Source: Bipolaris cookei
Taxonomy: Eukaryota; Ascomycota; Dothideomycetes; Pleosporales; Pleosporaceae
Length of the DNA: 64,000 bases
Reading direction: 5' to 3'
Assembly: GCA_002286855.1 (NCBI GenBank)
Contig: NRSV01000072.1
Location: 1 to 64,000, forward strand
The position numbers and the translations under genes were made by a program. Below are positions 12,283 to 23,907 of the stretch, piece after piece; the stretch's first letter is position 1; each line of letters begins with the position of its first letter. Under the pieces are notes generated by a model, which was not told the DNA's origin, made no database searches, and saw only the letters and a list, made by a program, of their open reading frames with translations.

Positions 12283-13299
12283 GTTGGATGGTTAGTGGGG
12301 GATGTTTGTGTGATTGGCTTGAAATGAGATTATGGAAGAGATTGATTTGTATGTTTGTTTTCTGTGAAGATGTTTCCGGAAGGAGATCTACGCAGTTTCA
12401 GAAACTGTTTATAATGTAGGTGAGGGTACGGTGGGGTGAGTATTTGTTTGAGTCGTCATAGAACGTCATTGCATAATATGTATGCATAGTCAACGCCCAA
12501 TACACACGTCACTTTTGTGATGTATCTAGGTAATAGGATCCTTCCTTATTACAGTTTTGGTTGTGTATTGAGTTTGCCCCAGAGGCTTGTGCTACACGGT
12601 GAGATGCGCTGTGATTGGTTCCATGAGGCTCTCCTGATATTCACCCACTAGTTAGAACATCTTATTTAATACCCGAAAATCAAAACAGCCCAGAAACACA
12701 GAGGCAAAGCATTTTGCAGGTAAGAAATAAGCCCTAAGAGGTCTTCTTCTTGCATTTGAAAAAAGACAGGATTAGTTAGGCATTGTCTTCCCAATGCCAG
12801 TTTTCTCATTCTAGATTGGAATGGAAATACAGATGCAGCCACAAAGATTTGATGCTCGCGCAAAAGATCCTGGATGCTCGGATTTGTAGTTCTAAATGCC
12901 GGTTTTGGCATTGAATCTCTAGCGGTTCCGTAGATATATTATACAATGATATATGGGGTGTGTGCTTTCCTGGTTCAAATTTTGGCACTGGAATGAGTAA
13001 GCTGGATAAAGAAGGTAGCAGCGCATAGACTGCTTCAGAAGAAGTTATCTTCGAGCGGAATTAAATCCAGTCGTTCAAGTCGATGTACTCATTGAGTCAA
13101 AAGTGCACAGTGAAAATGATTGTTATTTAGACATTGCTTTGGGTATGGTTCTGGTATTATAGGATGCTCTTGTGCTTTGAAGAGCAAGCTGTAGCCAGTC
13201 CAGCGAACAGACGCTCAAGAGAGGCCGATATAATCATCTCTTGCATATGCCAAGACTTAACCACTTGATCCGTGCTGAAGAGCAAAAATAAAGTCGAAA
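12283..13299. other. Intergenic, no protein gene seen
   Basis: AT-rich; promoter of the SDR gene on its left edge and the 3' flank of the 5S-like gene on its right. Only short accidental open frames occur. Confidence 0.55.
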
Positions 13300-13300
13300 A
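13297..13300 (-). terminator. Pol III T-run terminator of 5S-like gene
   Basis: On the minus strand the RNA-like sequence ends in GTATG followed at once by TTTT, with a second run of five T about 8 bp further. A run of four T is the standard RNA polymerase III terminator. Confidence 0.75.
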
Positions 13301-13418
13301 CATACGACAGCGGGGATTCGCCAGTGGTCACCCACCTGACTACTAATCCGCCGATAAACTGCTTAAATAGGGATGATCAAACGGGGATCCTTGCTCTCAG
13401 TTTTCTATAGTCGTATGT
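13300..13418 (-). rRNA. 5S rRNA, divergent variant
   Basis: The 119-nt minus-strand segment has the length, ends and internal blocks of ascomycete 5S rRNA. Helix I is a perfect 9-bp pairing of the ends (ACATACGAC with GTCGTATGT). The 3' half keeps the conserved blocks TTAGTAGT, GGTGGGTGACCAC, GCGAATCCCCGCTGT. The 5' half differs strongly from the usual fungal sequence, yet pairing is kept: helix II AAACTG with CAGTTT, helix III GGAT with ATCC, and TTTAAGC remains at the internal control region. A TATA-like ATATTTTGG lies just upstream on the minus strand and a T-run lies directly after. This fits a dispersed 5S gene of a variant type, as known in Neurospora, rather than a random relic; whether it enters ribosomes cannot be told. 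Confidence 0.85.
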
Positions 13419-16400
13419 GCCAAAATATCGTTGTTAACTTTCCCATATGCTTACATAGATTGATTTCTTGGTGAGTTAAGATCCTTAGAAACGACAACTC
13501 CCACCAAGACCAAGCCACTGCTCATAACCAGACGCTGATTCCAACCAGCTACTGTCACTTCTTACACTACTATTCACATAAATCGATTAATCATGTTTCC
13601 AAGAGTGGATTTTATTCTCGCAGATATGTACAAGAGTAACGACAACTTTTCTCGGAGTCAAGGTAGGATTTTACTTCTTTGAGATAAGAGAGCACATGTT
13701 ATAGCGAAATATCAAGATTCTTCTGCCTCAAAGTTTGCAATGCCCATTGATACTTGCGATTCTCACCACTGTAGAAGGAACAATTCTTTGTATATGGAGA
13801 AGTTATCGCCAATGTGGTAGTGGCTTCTAGACATGGCTAACGTGGATACTACAGTATCTGGATCTCAGCAGATGTAGACAATCAATCTTACCTCCCGCTT
13901 TGACAACTCCAATGTGCTGTTGTAAATAACGGACATGTCTCTAATATCTGAGTCGCTTTGCACCTAGTATGATTCATCGGCTGTATTTTACCGAAAGACC
14001 AAACAGCCTGGATACGTATAGCGAGCTGGCATGAAAGAGGTCTCAGTGTTTTCTAATAAGACTGCAGGTCGAGTGGCCAGCTGAACATCTATACTACGGG
14101 TTGCCGGAGCAAATCATTAGACCTTAGACGTGGAATACATTGTTACAGTGCTTCTTACACTGTTTTTTGGATGTCTAACGATGGAGTGGAACAAAGCTAG
14201 GATACGGCTGATCTCGATGTCCACACTGACCCTGTTGTGAGGACTCAAGCCAACCTCGGATTTTTGCAAACGCCATTGGAGCTTAGTATGAGACGCAATA
14301 GCGAGCTTGCATATAAATGTGTTTAAGCTGGCAGCAAGTCTTAGATTGGCACTGCACATGAGCTTGATTAGTCGTCTACTGGCAAGTAAATTTGAATACC
14401 TAAGTATAAAACAGGAACTCAGCAACCTCATTGATTCGTAAGTGGCTTGCAACAGGCAGGATACGATGAACTTGCGTGCGTGCGTTTATTAGGAATGCAA
14501 CACAAGCAATAGACGCATCATCCAACAAATGGGCAGAGTCATATCTAGCACGCAAGTCGAGGCAAAACCATACATCCATAACGCCAGTGGCAACGCTGCA
14601 TCGGACAAAACATCTAAAAATGACAAAAGCGAGAATGGCGATGACAATAATGGGTGTATTCCGATGCGGAAGCCATCTTGTGGTGCTAGCCTTCGATGTC
14701 AATGCGCCACCCCAGCCGACTACGAGGTCCCAAGCTGCGCCAAGCTCCAGGGAGGGGTTTGGGTTGAATGGCAGAGCAACAAATGGAACCTTGCGCGTAA
14801 AGCTGCTACCTCTATTAGCCAACTATTACACGTATTCGCGTATATGAGCAAGGATTGTTGAGCTCGAGTGTGCGTGCACTTTGAGCGAATATGGGATGAG
14901 TGCAAGCCCGACACTGAGAATGGACACCAAGGATGCAACAACAGCTTTCTGATACATAAGATACTTGTGTAGTGGTGTTGGGATACCGATTCCCGAGATT
15001 AAATTTGCAATAAGGATGAAAAAAAAGATGAGTTGCAGAGACTTAGGAAGGGTGGTAGATGAAGATATAGCATCAACAATGTTTGGAATAAGCATCGAGT
15101 AATGAGAAATGCGTGGTGGTCATTGGACCTCAGTTGAATTGAGCACTGGTAGCTGCACTAGAGCCCGCCAAAAGAAACATTCGGAAATTTCATTAGGCGA
15201 CCTTAGTGTACGAACCTAGAGATAGCAGGGCTAGATGTTTGCCTTTTCTCTCAGGCATCCTGGCAAAAGGCCCTATTCGGGTACATCACAGACAAAACAC
15301 CGATCTGGACATATGGGTTGCTTGTCTGTAACCCACCCAAATCAGGATCAGGGATCGCACAGCACCAACTGTCTCGCAAGGAATAGGCACAAGACTTTTT
15401 CATATAGAAGCACAAAGTGTCAGTTGGTCATGGAAGCAGCTTATACACCTGACATGCTTCTCGAAACGTACAACAAGCAGGCTGCATAAGGCGTCCGGAC
15501 GATGGAGCCGGATGTCACGGCTATGCTAAGCTAGTGGCTGAAGCTTGGTCTAACAGGACTCGCCGATTCTTGGGCGATTTCTTGAGCGCCTGGCCCATTA
15601 TGGGCGGAGTATACCAAGACATCCGACAAAGCGCGCACCTCGTGCTCGTATTACGAACTCAGTGGGGTCTAACTGACTCCTGGATCCTGAAACACTGCAC
15701 AGCGTCTTTTTAAACAGTGGGGAATCCTTGTTGCAGTAGCGAACCATATTTTCTGCAGACGCTATCTGGGTGTTGAGAGAGTATTGCACACGTCAATAGG
15801 CTGTTTATCGATAGCTCTTTTCGCTTGAGGCTGACGGCTGAAACAACGGCGTTGTGCGGTTGGCGTACGGCAATGGGAGCCCTGTACAACCCCTGTTGGC
15901 ACCTGACTGCGAGCCGAGAGGTGGCCCGACCACAAGAAAAGCACACTTTGTCATTTTGAACCAAAGAAGACACAACGTCACTGCCTTGTGATTCGTCCTG
16001 TCGATTAATTAGATCTATCCCGGCCCCCTCCGGATTCCACTGAAAAGTCTTGAGGGGGTCGTCCAGACCTGTGGATACTTGGTTCAGGAAGAAATAGTGC
16101 TGATCTAGTCAACAGAAATGAGGCAAAGGCAGCCGCAGCGGCATAGTGGAGACGATAGCGTCAGCCAACTCTGTCATTCGAAAGGATGCTCAAGACCCAG
16201 ACCGCTAGGAAAGGTCGTTCAACACCCTGGTGACCCAAGTGTCCTTCTAGTTCTGTTGTACCTACATTAGCGTCAGGCACATATCCCACGTAATGGGGCG
16301 TCAGTGGGTATGGGCGTCAGCAGGCCGCAAGCCGGTGCCGGCAGAAGCCACAATGTAAACGATCGTCTTGCTTTTCGGGAAATGCGGGGGGAAGGGGGAC

Positions 16401-16665
16401 CAAAGAAGCGTCTGGATCTCCTTGTAGGATCATTTCAGCCCTCGCTCCGACTATACATAAGGTCTTTTCGTTCCCTGTCTGTCTCGTTTTTCTTCACGCT
16501 CCAGCAAGCAAGTCATTCTTTCCTCAGTCAATCTTTGACTAGTCACTCTTTCATAGCCAGGTGCTATCAAAAACTCGCTCTTCGTCATTCTTTTTATACC
16601 CTTCTGCGTTACCTCGCCATCAATTCCTCCAAAGAACTGTTTTTTTGTAAATCACTGCCGCCATT
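13419..16665. other. Gene-poor stretch, no supported gene
   Basis: More than 3 kb without a convincing gene. Minus-strand frames at about 14117-15095 contain hydrophobic stretches (SLQLIFFFILIANLISGIGI; TPIIVIAILAFVIF) that could be remains of a membrane protein, but I could not connect them with good splice sites or recognise a family. The right end (about 16430-16665) is CT-rich and is the promoter and leader of the AA9 gene. Confidence 0.5.
16452..16460 (+). promoter_or_regulatory. TATA-like box of the AA9 gene
   Basis: TATACATAA lies 206 bp upstream of the start codon and is followed by a long CT-rich leader, the arrangement common in strongly expressed fungal secreted-enzyme genes. Confidence 0.45.
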
Positions 16666-17593
16666 ATGTCCATGTCCAAGATCTTCCAGACTACTGCCCT
16701 TGTCGCAGCCCTCATTTCCACCGTTGCCGGCCACACTTCCGTTGAAAAGTTCGAGGCTGGAGGCAAGACCTACGAAGGCTACCGCCAGGCTACTAAGCAG
16801 GATCCCGGTAACCAGTCTCCTGCTTGGTGGACCGCTCAGGGCTGGGGATACCAGCCCGTCTATGGCGACAAGATCGCTCAGTAAGTCTACAAAGACAGTC
16901 ATGGTTCATATCTAGACGAATCCTTACCAGTGTCTTAGCCCCGACATTATTGCTCACAAGGACGCTTCCCCCTCGCCTTACACTGTTCCAGTCCCCGCTG
17001 GATCTGATGTCATTTTTCACTGGCACCACGAAGGCAGCTGTGGCGCTGGCGAAGAGGGCTGGGACTGCTCCCACCACGGCTGGACTGCCACCTATCTCGC
17101 CCCTTGCAATGGCGACTGTGCCAAGGTCGACAAGACGACCCTCCAATTCTTCAAGATCCATGAGTCCGCCCTGATCGACTACCGCAAGGGCCGCTACTCA
17201 TCTGGTTCACCCCAAGAGCAAACCGGCTACTGGGGCACCGACGCCATCTTCTATGACAACGGCAACACTCAGACAGTCAGGATTCCATCGGAAATTCCCA
17301 GCCAAAACTACGTCCTCCGGACCGAGGTCGTCTCCATCCACAACAACGGTGCTGTCAGCAACCGCCAGTTCTGGCCGCAAGCCTTCAACATCAAGGTGAC
17401 TGGCGGTAAGAACGGCGCCAAGGTCCCTGCTGGAAAGAAGGGTACTGAGCTGTACAAGGCCAGCGACCCGCTCCTCAAGTGGGACCTTTACTGGCACAAG
17501 GCTGGCCAGACTTCTCCTGATGCTCCTGGACCTGAAATTGCATCTGTTGCTTCCAGCAACTCGAGGCGCCACGCCAGGGACTTTTCTTCTTAG
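16666..17593 (+). CDS. AA9 lytic polysaccharide monooxygenase, secreted
   Basis: Two exons, 16666-16880 and 16939-17593, with a 58-nt intron; 289 residues. AA9 enzymes (formerly GH61) are copper oxidases that cleave cellulose and related glucans. A signal peptide ends in VAG so that the mature protein starts with His23, the N-terminal ligand of the histidine brace. The second ligand is in CSHHG (His118). The later core motifs YVLRTEVVSIHNNG and NRQFWPQAFNIKVTG match the AA9 pattern, including the outer-sphere His and Gln215. The axial residue that is normally Tyr in the Q-x-Y motif is Trp217 here, the Cys normally following in PQC is Ala, and HHGP reads HHGW. No cellulose-binding module follows; the tail ends shortly after a basic SNSRRHARD segment. 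The gene stands alone between a gene-poor stretch and LINE debris. Confidence 0.88.
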
Positions 17594-18769
17594 ATGACTT
17601 CTTCATCTTTCTTCAAGGCTTCTTTTATGGACATGGTTTCAGGTGGACTATGATCTGGGCTCTAGGGTCAAGACAAAAAGGGTAAACGGCCCGAATTTGC
17701 TTCAGCGGTGGTATTTGACGCACAATTCTTCTTCTGTTCCTTCGTGGAACTGGCTTTGAGAACACGACGCTTGCGGCACAATCTCATGATTTTTCTTCTT
17801 CTCTGTAGATACTTATCCTGCATCCCAACGGATGTGAATGGAAATGAAAATGCATATTCCGAGCTTCGAGCTCATTTCATACGTCGCCTTCACTTCTCCC
17901 GAATGATGTTTTGTGATGCAACCTTGTACTTTGTTTCCTAGGCCAGTCTTAGATCAAAAAATTTCGTAGGCATTTCCCAATATGCGCGTATCTGTTTTCA
18001 CTAGTACACTTCAGGGTCCGCGGAAATGATCTATTCACGTTGTTTCCTCTGATCCACATCAACACGGACTACGTTGAATACGCTATCGACTCCTTTATTC
18101 CAAATTCTACACTAAAATGCCCCTTGCCGAAATTACAAATGGTAGTCAGACTATGTTTCTCCTACACTAACCCTTTTGACGAAGTCTGGTTCAATAATGT
18201 TAGTGTACCAGACTTCGCGTACAGGATTAGAATATAGCGTACCAGAATGATATATTATACCGTTTTGAGTAGTGTGATATACTGGTGTGTAATCGGTTCT
18301 TTTATTGATCGCGTTTTGTGTTGGGTGCCATAAGATAGACTATGGCGCTAAGATTTCTCGCCTATCGACAACCGCGGCTGGATATACAGCCATATTTTCA
18401 TGGTCGAACGCATTTTCTTTTGAATTTGTCTTCAGATCTTGCCGAACTGAAAGTTGGAAATTTCCTTGGAATTAACAAGATTTTTCTTGGATCCACCTTT
18501 ATGTCGTACATCATGACTATGTTCGCTCCTGCATGTAATCCCTTTCGCCTCCTGGTGTTAATTTGCATTATAAATAAACAAATCAAGTTAAAGTACTGTC
18601 TGTTTTCCCTACGAGTCTATGAACAATATTCTTTCTTTCTAGAAAAGTAGAGCAAACATAGCAGGTTTCCCTTCTTAAAAATCTCAACTATTGCCTATTA
18701 CTGTTCTCTTCTCTTTCTCTTTCCGTACCGTCGCTGACTGTGTTGCCCCTCTTCGGGGTAGCATAGTGT
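17594..18769. other. Intergenic, AT-rich, no gene seen
   Basis: Contains the AA9 3' UTR and then AT-rich sequence with only short accidental frames, leading into LINE fragments. Confidence 0.55.
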
Positions 18770-19690
18770 AGTTAGTTGGCTCAATTAGGAGCTTGGCATG
18801 TGAAACGGCTTTCATGCTGTCGTGTCGGTGTTAGCAACCTCGATCGTGACTCTAAGGTGTTCGAGCAGGCCTGTGTCTAGGAGCCAGCTATCCCCACCTT
18901 ATCCTTATCTCTAAGCAGTTTCTGGATCTGGGTTGTGCCTGCGCGGGCTAGAAGATTAGTTCTGGCCATTTTTGTGTCCGGACAATATGTTAGAACATGG
19001 GTGAGAGTCTGTCTGTTATGGCCACACGTGCAGTTAGGGTCTATGTTGGGTACTCCTACCTTGGCTAACTACGCTCGGAGCCCTAGAACCCCCGTCCACA
19101 GTAGCATTATAGCTGTGGCAAGGTGCTTAGGTTTGTCGTCATACAGATGTAGTGGCTGGTAGTCCCAGTGGTCTGTCCAGGTAGGTGCTGTGCGATGTGG
19201 CTTGTCTTTTGCTATCTTCCACTGTCGTTCCCACTCTTCTATGTAGAGCTGGCCTATTTCCTTCACCCCGCCGCGGAACTGTACTTGGCTGCCTCTGGTA
19301 GGCATTTGTGGATGACTTTGTTGCCTCTCTTTGACCATTCTCTGGGTAATCGTGCGGTAAGTTTTCATGGGCAGTTCTGGCCTCACGAGTGGGCGAGGGG
19401 GACGCACTCTCTGCCTTCTCCTCTCTTGTCTTGCAGTGATTGAGGTCCATATCTCGTCCATTTTCTTGACGATCTCTTGGGTGATTGGGTGGTTGGCAGT
19501 TTTTATCGCCCTTTGTCAAGCCTGTGTATCGACGTATGTCCAAAAGTGGCGTGCCACTCTCTCTTTCTATCGCTGCCGTTGGTGTCCGTTTGTACGCGCC
19601 TCTAATCTTGAGGAGACACTTGTTTTGCACCTTTGCATGCGTAGTTAGCGCTATATTTGGTTGCCTTTGCCCTTTGTTCCCCATTATGAT
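18770..19690 (-). mobile_element. LINE (non-LTR retrotransposon) 3' fragment
   Basis: Minus-strand translation gives the C-terminal part of a fungal LINE reverse transcriptase protein. The piece AKVQNKCLLKIRGAYKRTPT (about 19560-19640) is the conserved linker after the reverse transcriptase domain. A second frame carries EEWERQWKIAKDKPHRTAPT, and then a zinc knuckle CTCGHNRQTLTHVLTYCPD near 18970-19040. The pieces lie in different frames and stops interrupt them, so the copy is dead. It starts abruptly near 19690, as expected for 5' truncation. No RNase H domain lies between linker and knuckle in this copy. Confidence 0.8.
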
Positions 19691-19994
19691 TATTATTTTA
19701 TTTTAACGTCCTGTTTCAGCCCTAAGGCTATATAAGACGTGTAAGCTGATGAGGCTTACAAGTATCTACGTAGTTACGTTCAATTTGGTGTAGATAGAGG
19801 CGAGGGGACTATCTAAATGAAGGTGAGGCTCGTAGCCTAGTGTAGCGGGTAGCAGTAGGGGGTCATGTGGGGTAAGAGTAGTAGGGGTATGTTAGAGTAT
19901 AGGTACCTAGGATAGGTATATACTCTAGTTATCTGTATTTCATTTATACCATGCCTGTGTAGCGACCCTTGTTTCCTTAATAAAGGTAGTAGTA

Positions 19995-21300
19995 GCCTGT
20001 GTACCTTTTTCTGAATGTAGGAGAAAGGCTAGCGATAGGGGCTCTTTACTAACTTCTTGCACCTTAATACTGGCCTCCTTATGTAGCGTGCATCTTAGGA
20101 TATGTGTGGGAGCCTGAGTCGATCTATTGTTGTAGGGGCAAACTTTAGAGTCTACTTTCCTCGTTTAAAAAAAAGTTTATTAAATAGCAATGGCCTAGTT
20201 TAAGCTGAAAGAAGGCGCTGGAGACTTCCCTACTAGTAAGGGGGATGTTTATCTGTCTCCTTATATTCCACTCGCACGCTGCTGCATAGGTATTTGAATT
20301 TTGGATCATAGCTTTTCTTCTGTATTATTCTAGAGAAATAAGCCATTCTCTTTCGCCTACCTGTTTTATCCGTGTACCTACGACAGCTAGGCTTGTCCTG
20401 CTATAAATAGGATTTAACTTTGTCGTTTCCTTTGCTAGGGTGTCTGATTTTTCATTTCCTATAATGTTCTAGTGGCTAGTTACCCAGTAGATTGCAAGTA
20501 ATCTGCCTTTTTCTTTAATTTTTTTGTTGCCTTGATACATCTAAGTTTCCATTCTTGTCCAGTGTGATAGGCTAGAGCCTAGTTGGTGTGTTGTACCTCG
20601 ATGGAATCTCGGCCTGCTCCTAAAATCCGGATGCCACCTAGAGCTCCGAGTCTCGCCGAGACTCGGTGCGCTCTGACCGACAACCGGAGCGACTAGGTCT
20701 TATCGACTCGATTGTGCAGGGGCAGCTAGCACTGTATATAGATAGCTACGTAGCTCAGAAGCTCAGTTCTCTATCGAATACAATCTTGTTACCAGGCATC
20801 GGCAACCTTTGCGCAGCCTCTCACATCCAGGGTTGTTAGAAGCAGTTTTTAGTCGTGGTATTGCAGTCTGGTTATCTACATATATTCTAACTTCCAGACA
20901 GTCTTCTACAGTGATTACCTTAGATTGTATATGAATTTGTGGTTTCTGTTTCGCTGGTGCCTTGCTTGAATCAAGATAACAGTAATCTAGGTAATTATGT
21001 TTTGTTCCACAGACACAGTCTCGAAGAGTGCTCTTTTAAGTTGTAGAGACTGAACTCGATTTAGTCGCCTCTCGCTTCCGCCTTAACTGGCCATCCTCCT
21101 CTTCTAACGTCCTGGGATTACGACCATACTTTCTACCCTGAGGTGTTACGTAAGCTGCGCGACGTTTAGTAATCTTTTCACTCGGAGGTACTATACTCCG
21201 AAATTGCTTAATATAGAAGCTTATCGTGATCCTATTGTCAGAGAGTATTAAGTTTAGCCTACTAAAGGTCTAAGGGTCATGTTAATCTTGTTCCTTGCTC
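19995..21300 (-). mobile_element. Second LINE fragment with RNase H remnant, heavily mutated
   Basis: Minus-strand translation shows RNase H remnants: RIYVDNQTAIPRLKTASNNP at about 20825-20891 and WVTSH then NIIGNEKSDTLAKETTK at about 20430-20490, in shifted frames with many stops. A degraded CCHC-like block (CPYNN...THILRC) follows near 20085-20150. The plus strand is full of TAG/TTA and looks poor in CAG, as expected from repeat-induced C-to-T change at CpA. Because the RNase H lies upstream of the linker of the neighbouring fragment, these are two separate insertions in the same direction. The left limit and the extent beyond 20900 are uncertain. Confidence 0.65.
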
Positions 21301-22149
21301 TCTACATTGCTAGAGCATTAACTTCGTCGAAAGTATCGTCTGAATCGTCCTGGTTGGATTCGTTTCTGATATAGACCTAATACTTGCTTGCTCTGGGCTT
21401 GTCGTTTTCAACGCTTCAATAAGCGCATCAGCAATGCCCTCTATAATTGCTGTAGTTTAGTTAATGATACAGGCTTTACTTTTCGTTTGTGCGTTCTTTG
21501 ACTTTATATAATTGTAGAATAGCGGATTGGTGTCTCGACACGCTTTGATAAAAGCTTCGCATATCTGCGGTTTACCGAGGTTCTCGATATTGTATCGTTT
21601 AGCACTGTTGATGAGCGCAGGCCAGCATCCTAATTTGTTAAATAAAATTGTTTTTATTTTTTACGTGTATTATCTTTACTATCTGCTTAAGTTGTTTGTA
21701 AGTAAAAAATAGTAGAAAGGCGCGAGTAAACGGTGCTGCCAACAGTAGGAACTATAGGCCAATTTGGAGTACCTATATTTTTGTCCACGAGGTGCCACGA
21801 TACCACTGAGGTCCACAGTGAGCATAGAGCAATTCTCACAAACGAGGAGCGCAGTCGAGTATGTGTTGCGGCCGACATTGTCCGGGAAGATGGGGAAGGA
21901 GGGGGGAAAGAGGAAGCCAGACACGCAAATCTTCTAGAGGTTGTTGAACGCAGCAAAATTTGGAATTTATATGAATTATCTTTGTGCGTGCTATTGTTAG
22001 GACACGTCTACGATATCTCAGCTACGTGTGAGGACCGAGTTTGTAAAAACACAACATAATTTCATGTGCACGTCTGAATTGTAAATTATTCAGATCATTT
22101 TCATTAGCATTAATCTGGCAATAGCTAGACGCCTGTTCCAGTAAATCTA
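21301..22149. other. AT-rich flank of the LINE debris
   Basis: No protein or RNA gene recognised. The left part may still be mutated transposon sequence; the right end is the 3' UTR of the next gene. Confidence 0.5.
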
Positions 22150-23907
22150 CTAATCCTTCCAGAATTGTCCTTTGCCCTTCTCACGGCCTTTGACGTCAGC
22201 TTGTTTTACTACAAAAACACCCCGGTCGATCGTATTGATAACAACAAACCCGGAATCAAACGTATATGCAGACCAAGTGCCTGCATCCCAAAGTGCATCA
22301 CCGCCTCCAGGCTTGGCATCGTCACGGGGGTATACGTCAAAGTACGCAATTTCCTTAACCTTTGAACCATCCGGATACCGAGGAATTGAAGAGACGTCGA
22401 GGATACGCAGGCCAGCTTGGTAGTTCGATTGATAAGAGAGGCCATCGTACACATATTGGTTGTGATCAACTGACCGGACGGTTGTCTTGTACAAACCACT
22501 GATAAACGGTTTCTCAAGATCTTGGATATCAACGATATACGTAACTGCAAATCCATCTTTCGCCGGGGAGTCTGGGGCTGTGCGGTTGGGGTCGATTTGA
22601 CCTTCATCCAACTCATCATCAAGAACCAGATGTGTCTGCCAGTATGGATCGATAACCCAGCCTTGGTGGGTATACGAAGCACCGACATATGGAGTGCGAG
22701 AAATCATTTTTCCCGCGGTGCCGAAGCCTTTCTTGTTGGTTGCGTCTATCACGGTCAAGGTATCCTCTGAATACAAGAAGCAGATATCCCGTCCGTAATA
22801 ACGTCGATCAGGTCCTCTGTACACGATACACTGGCTATCGTGCACATATCCGTCACCGGAAAAGCATCCCTCAACATAGGGCTTAGTTGGGTCATCCATG
22901 TTGATGAACATGGGGCCACCAGCGCAAGTATCATTACGGCCTGGACGTCCGCCGGCTCCGCAGGCAACGGCGTAGTTCTTCTCCTCGTTGGCGACGACGG
23001 TGTGGGTGCGGCCCTTGATACCCTGGTTGATGTCGACGAGGGCAACATCTTTAACTTTGTCAAAGGTATAGGGCTTCTTTGTAGAAAGCTTAAGCAGCTT
23101 CTTCAGGTCAAAGATCTGGACATGATGTCCAATGCCTTCAGACCCAACAATGAGAGAGTCGCCGAGGACTTTGATCTCACGCCAAATGACAGAGTCGTTC
23201 TGGGCGGGAAGACGACCAAGGTACTCGAGTTTGCCCTCCTTAGTAACCTCAGAGAAGGAAGCGCCATATGTTTGACCGATGGCAATCTATAATAGAGTTA
23301 GTATAGGCTCATGGCTTGTGAAACTGGCATTGTTGATGTGAAGTTCTATGTCACGTGATTTAAGATCACGTAATACTCAGCCTCACAGCGTCGCCCATCA
23401 GGACGACACCGAAGGAACCTCAAAAAAAAGAAAAGAACGAGTCTTTTCTAATTTGGATACAAGAGGAATGGATTTGGACTCGGATAAACTTACGAATTCA
23501 CGGCCACGGTGTGTCCATCCCCAGGACCCAGAGCCCTCGCCGACAGCATCACCGAGTTCGGCGTGCGTCTTGAAATCGTACAAGTCAATATTGTTGCACC
23601 TGTACGTCTGGTCTGGGTCGTTCTTCACAGCCTCAACGCGACCAAACTTGCACTTGATAACGCTCTTGTCGGTCCTCTTCTGCTCAAAGCCGTTCCACCT
23701 GGCGCTGTCGAAGTTGCCAGCAGCACGTTGCTTAGCCCATGCAGACTGAGTCTGTTAGTATCTCATGTAATTAATGGACTGTCTTGAACCTACCTCCTTG
23801 CCGTTCATCATCAGCTCCATAACCTCTCCTGAGGCATATTGCTGACGAGTGAAGCCGCTGGCCGAGGCCAATGGCAGCAGTGTCGTGGCGATAGTAGCCC
23901 ACTTCAT
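22150..23907 (-). CDS. Secreted LVIVD-repeat / choice-of-anchor-B-type protein
   Basis: Three exons: 23907-23794, 23745-23494 and 23286-22150, all phase 0; 500 residues. The first exon encodes a signal peptide (MKWATIATTLLPLASASG). The body is a beta-propeller-like protein of the kind annotated as choice-of-anchor B or regulatory P domain-containing protein, with repeated units such as SLIVGSEGIGHHVQIFDLKK, GGPMFINMDDPTKPYVEGCF, FAVTYIVDIQDLEKPFISGL and LRILDVSSIPRYPDGSKVKE. Cys pairs (CGAGG...DTCAGG) suit an extracellular protein. The function of the family is not known to me; a cell-surface or wall role is inferred. Intron 2 is long (207 nt) and contains a TCACGTGA palindrome at 23351-23358. 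Confidence 0.88.

Noticed and set aside
14117..15095. Possible membrane-protein gene on the minus strand
   Set aside because: Two hydrophobic frames are present, but the join between them offers only about 20 nt for an intron and no family was recognised; may be a relic.
16304..16915. Plus-strand frame of 203 residues covering the AA9 leader
   Set aside because: It lies in the CT-rich leader and runs in another frame over the first AA9 exon, whose signal peptide and His1 are clear.
21733..22059. Plus-strand frame of 108 residues between LINE debris and the secreted-protein gene
   Set aside because: No motif, mixed composition and lies in the AT-rich 3' flank; probably accidental.
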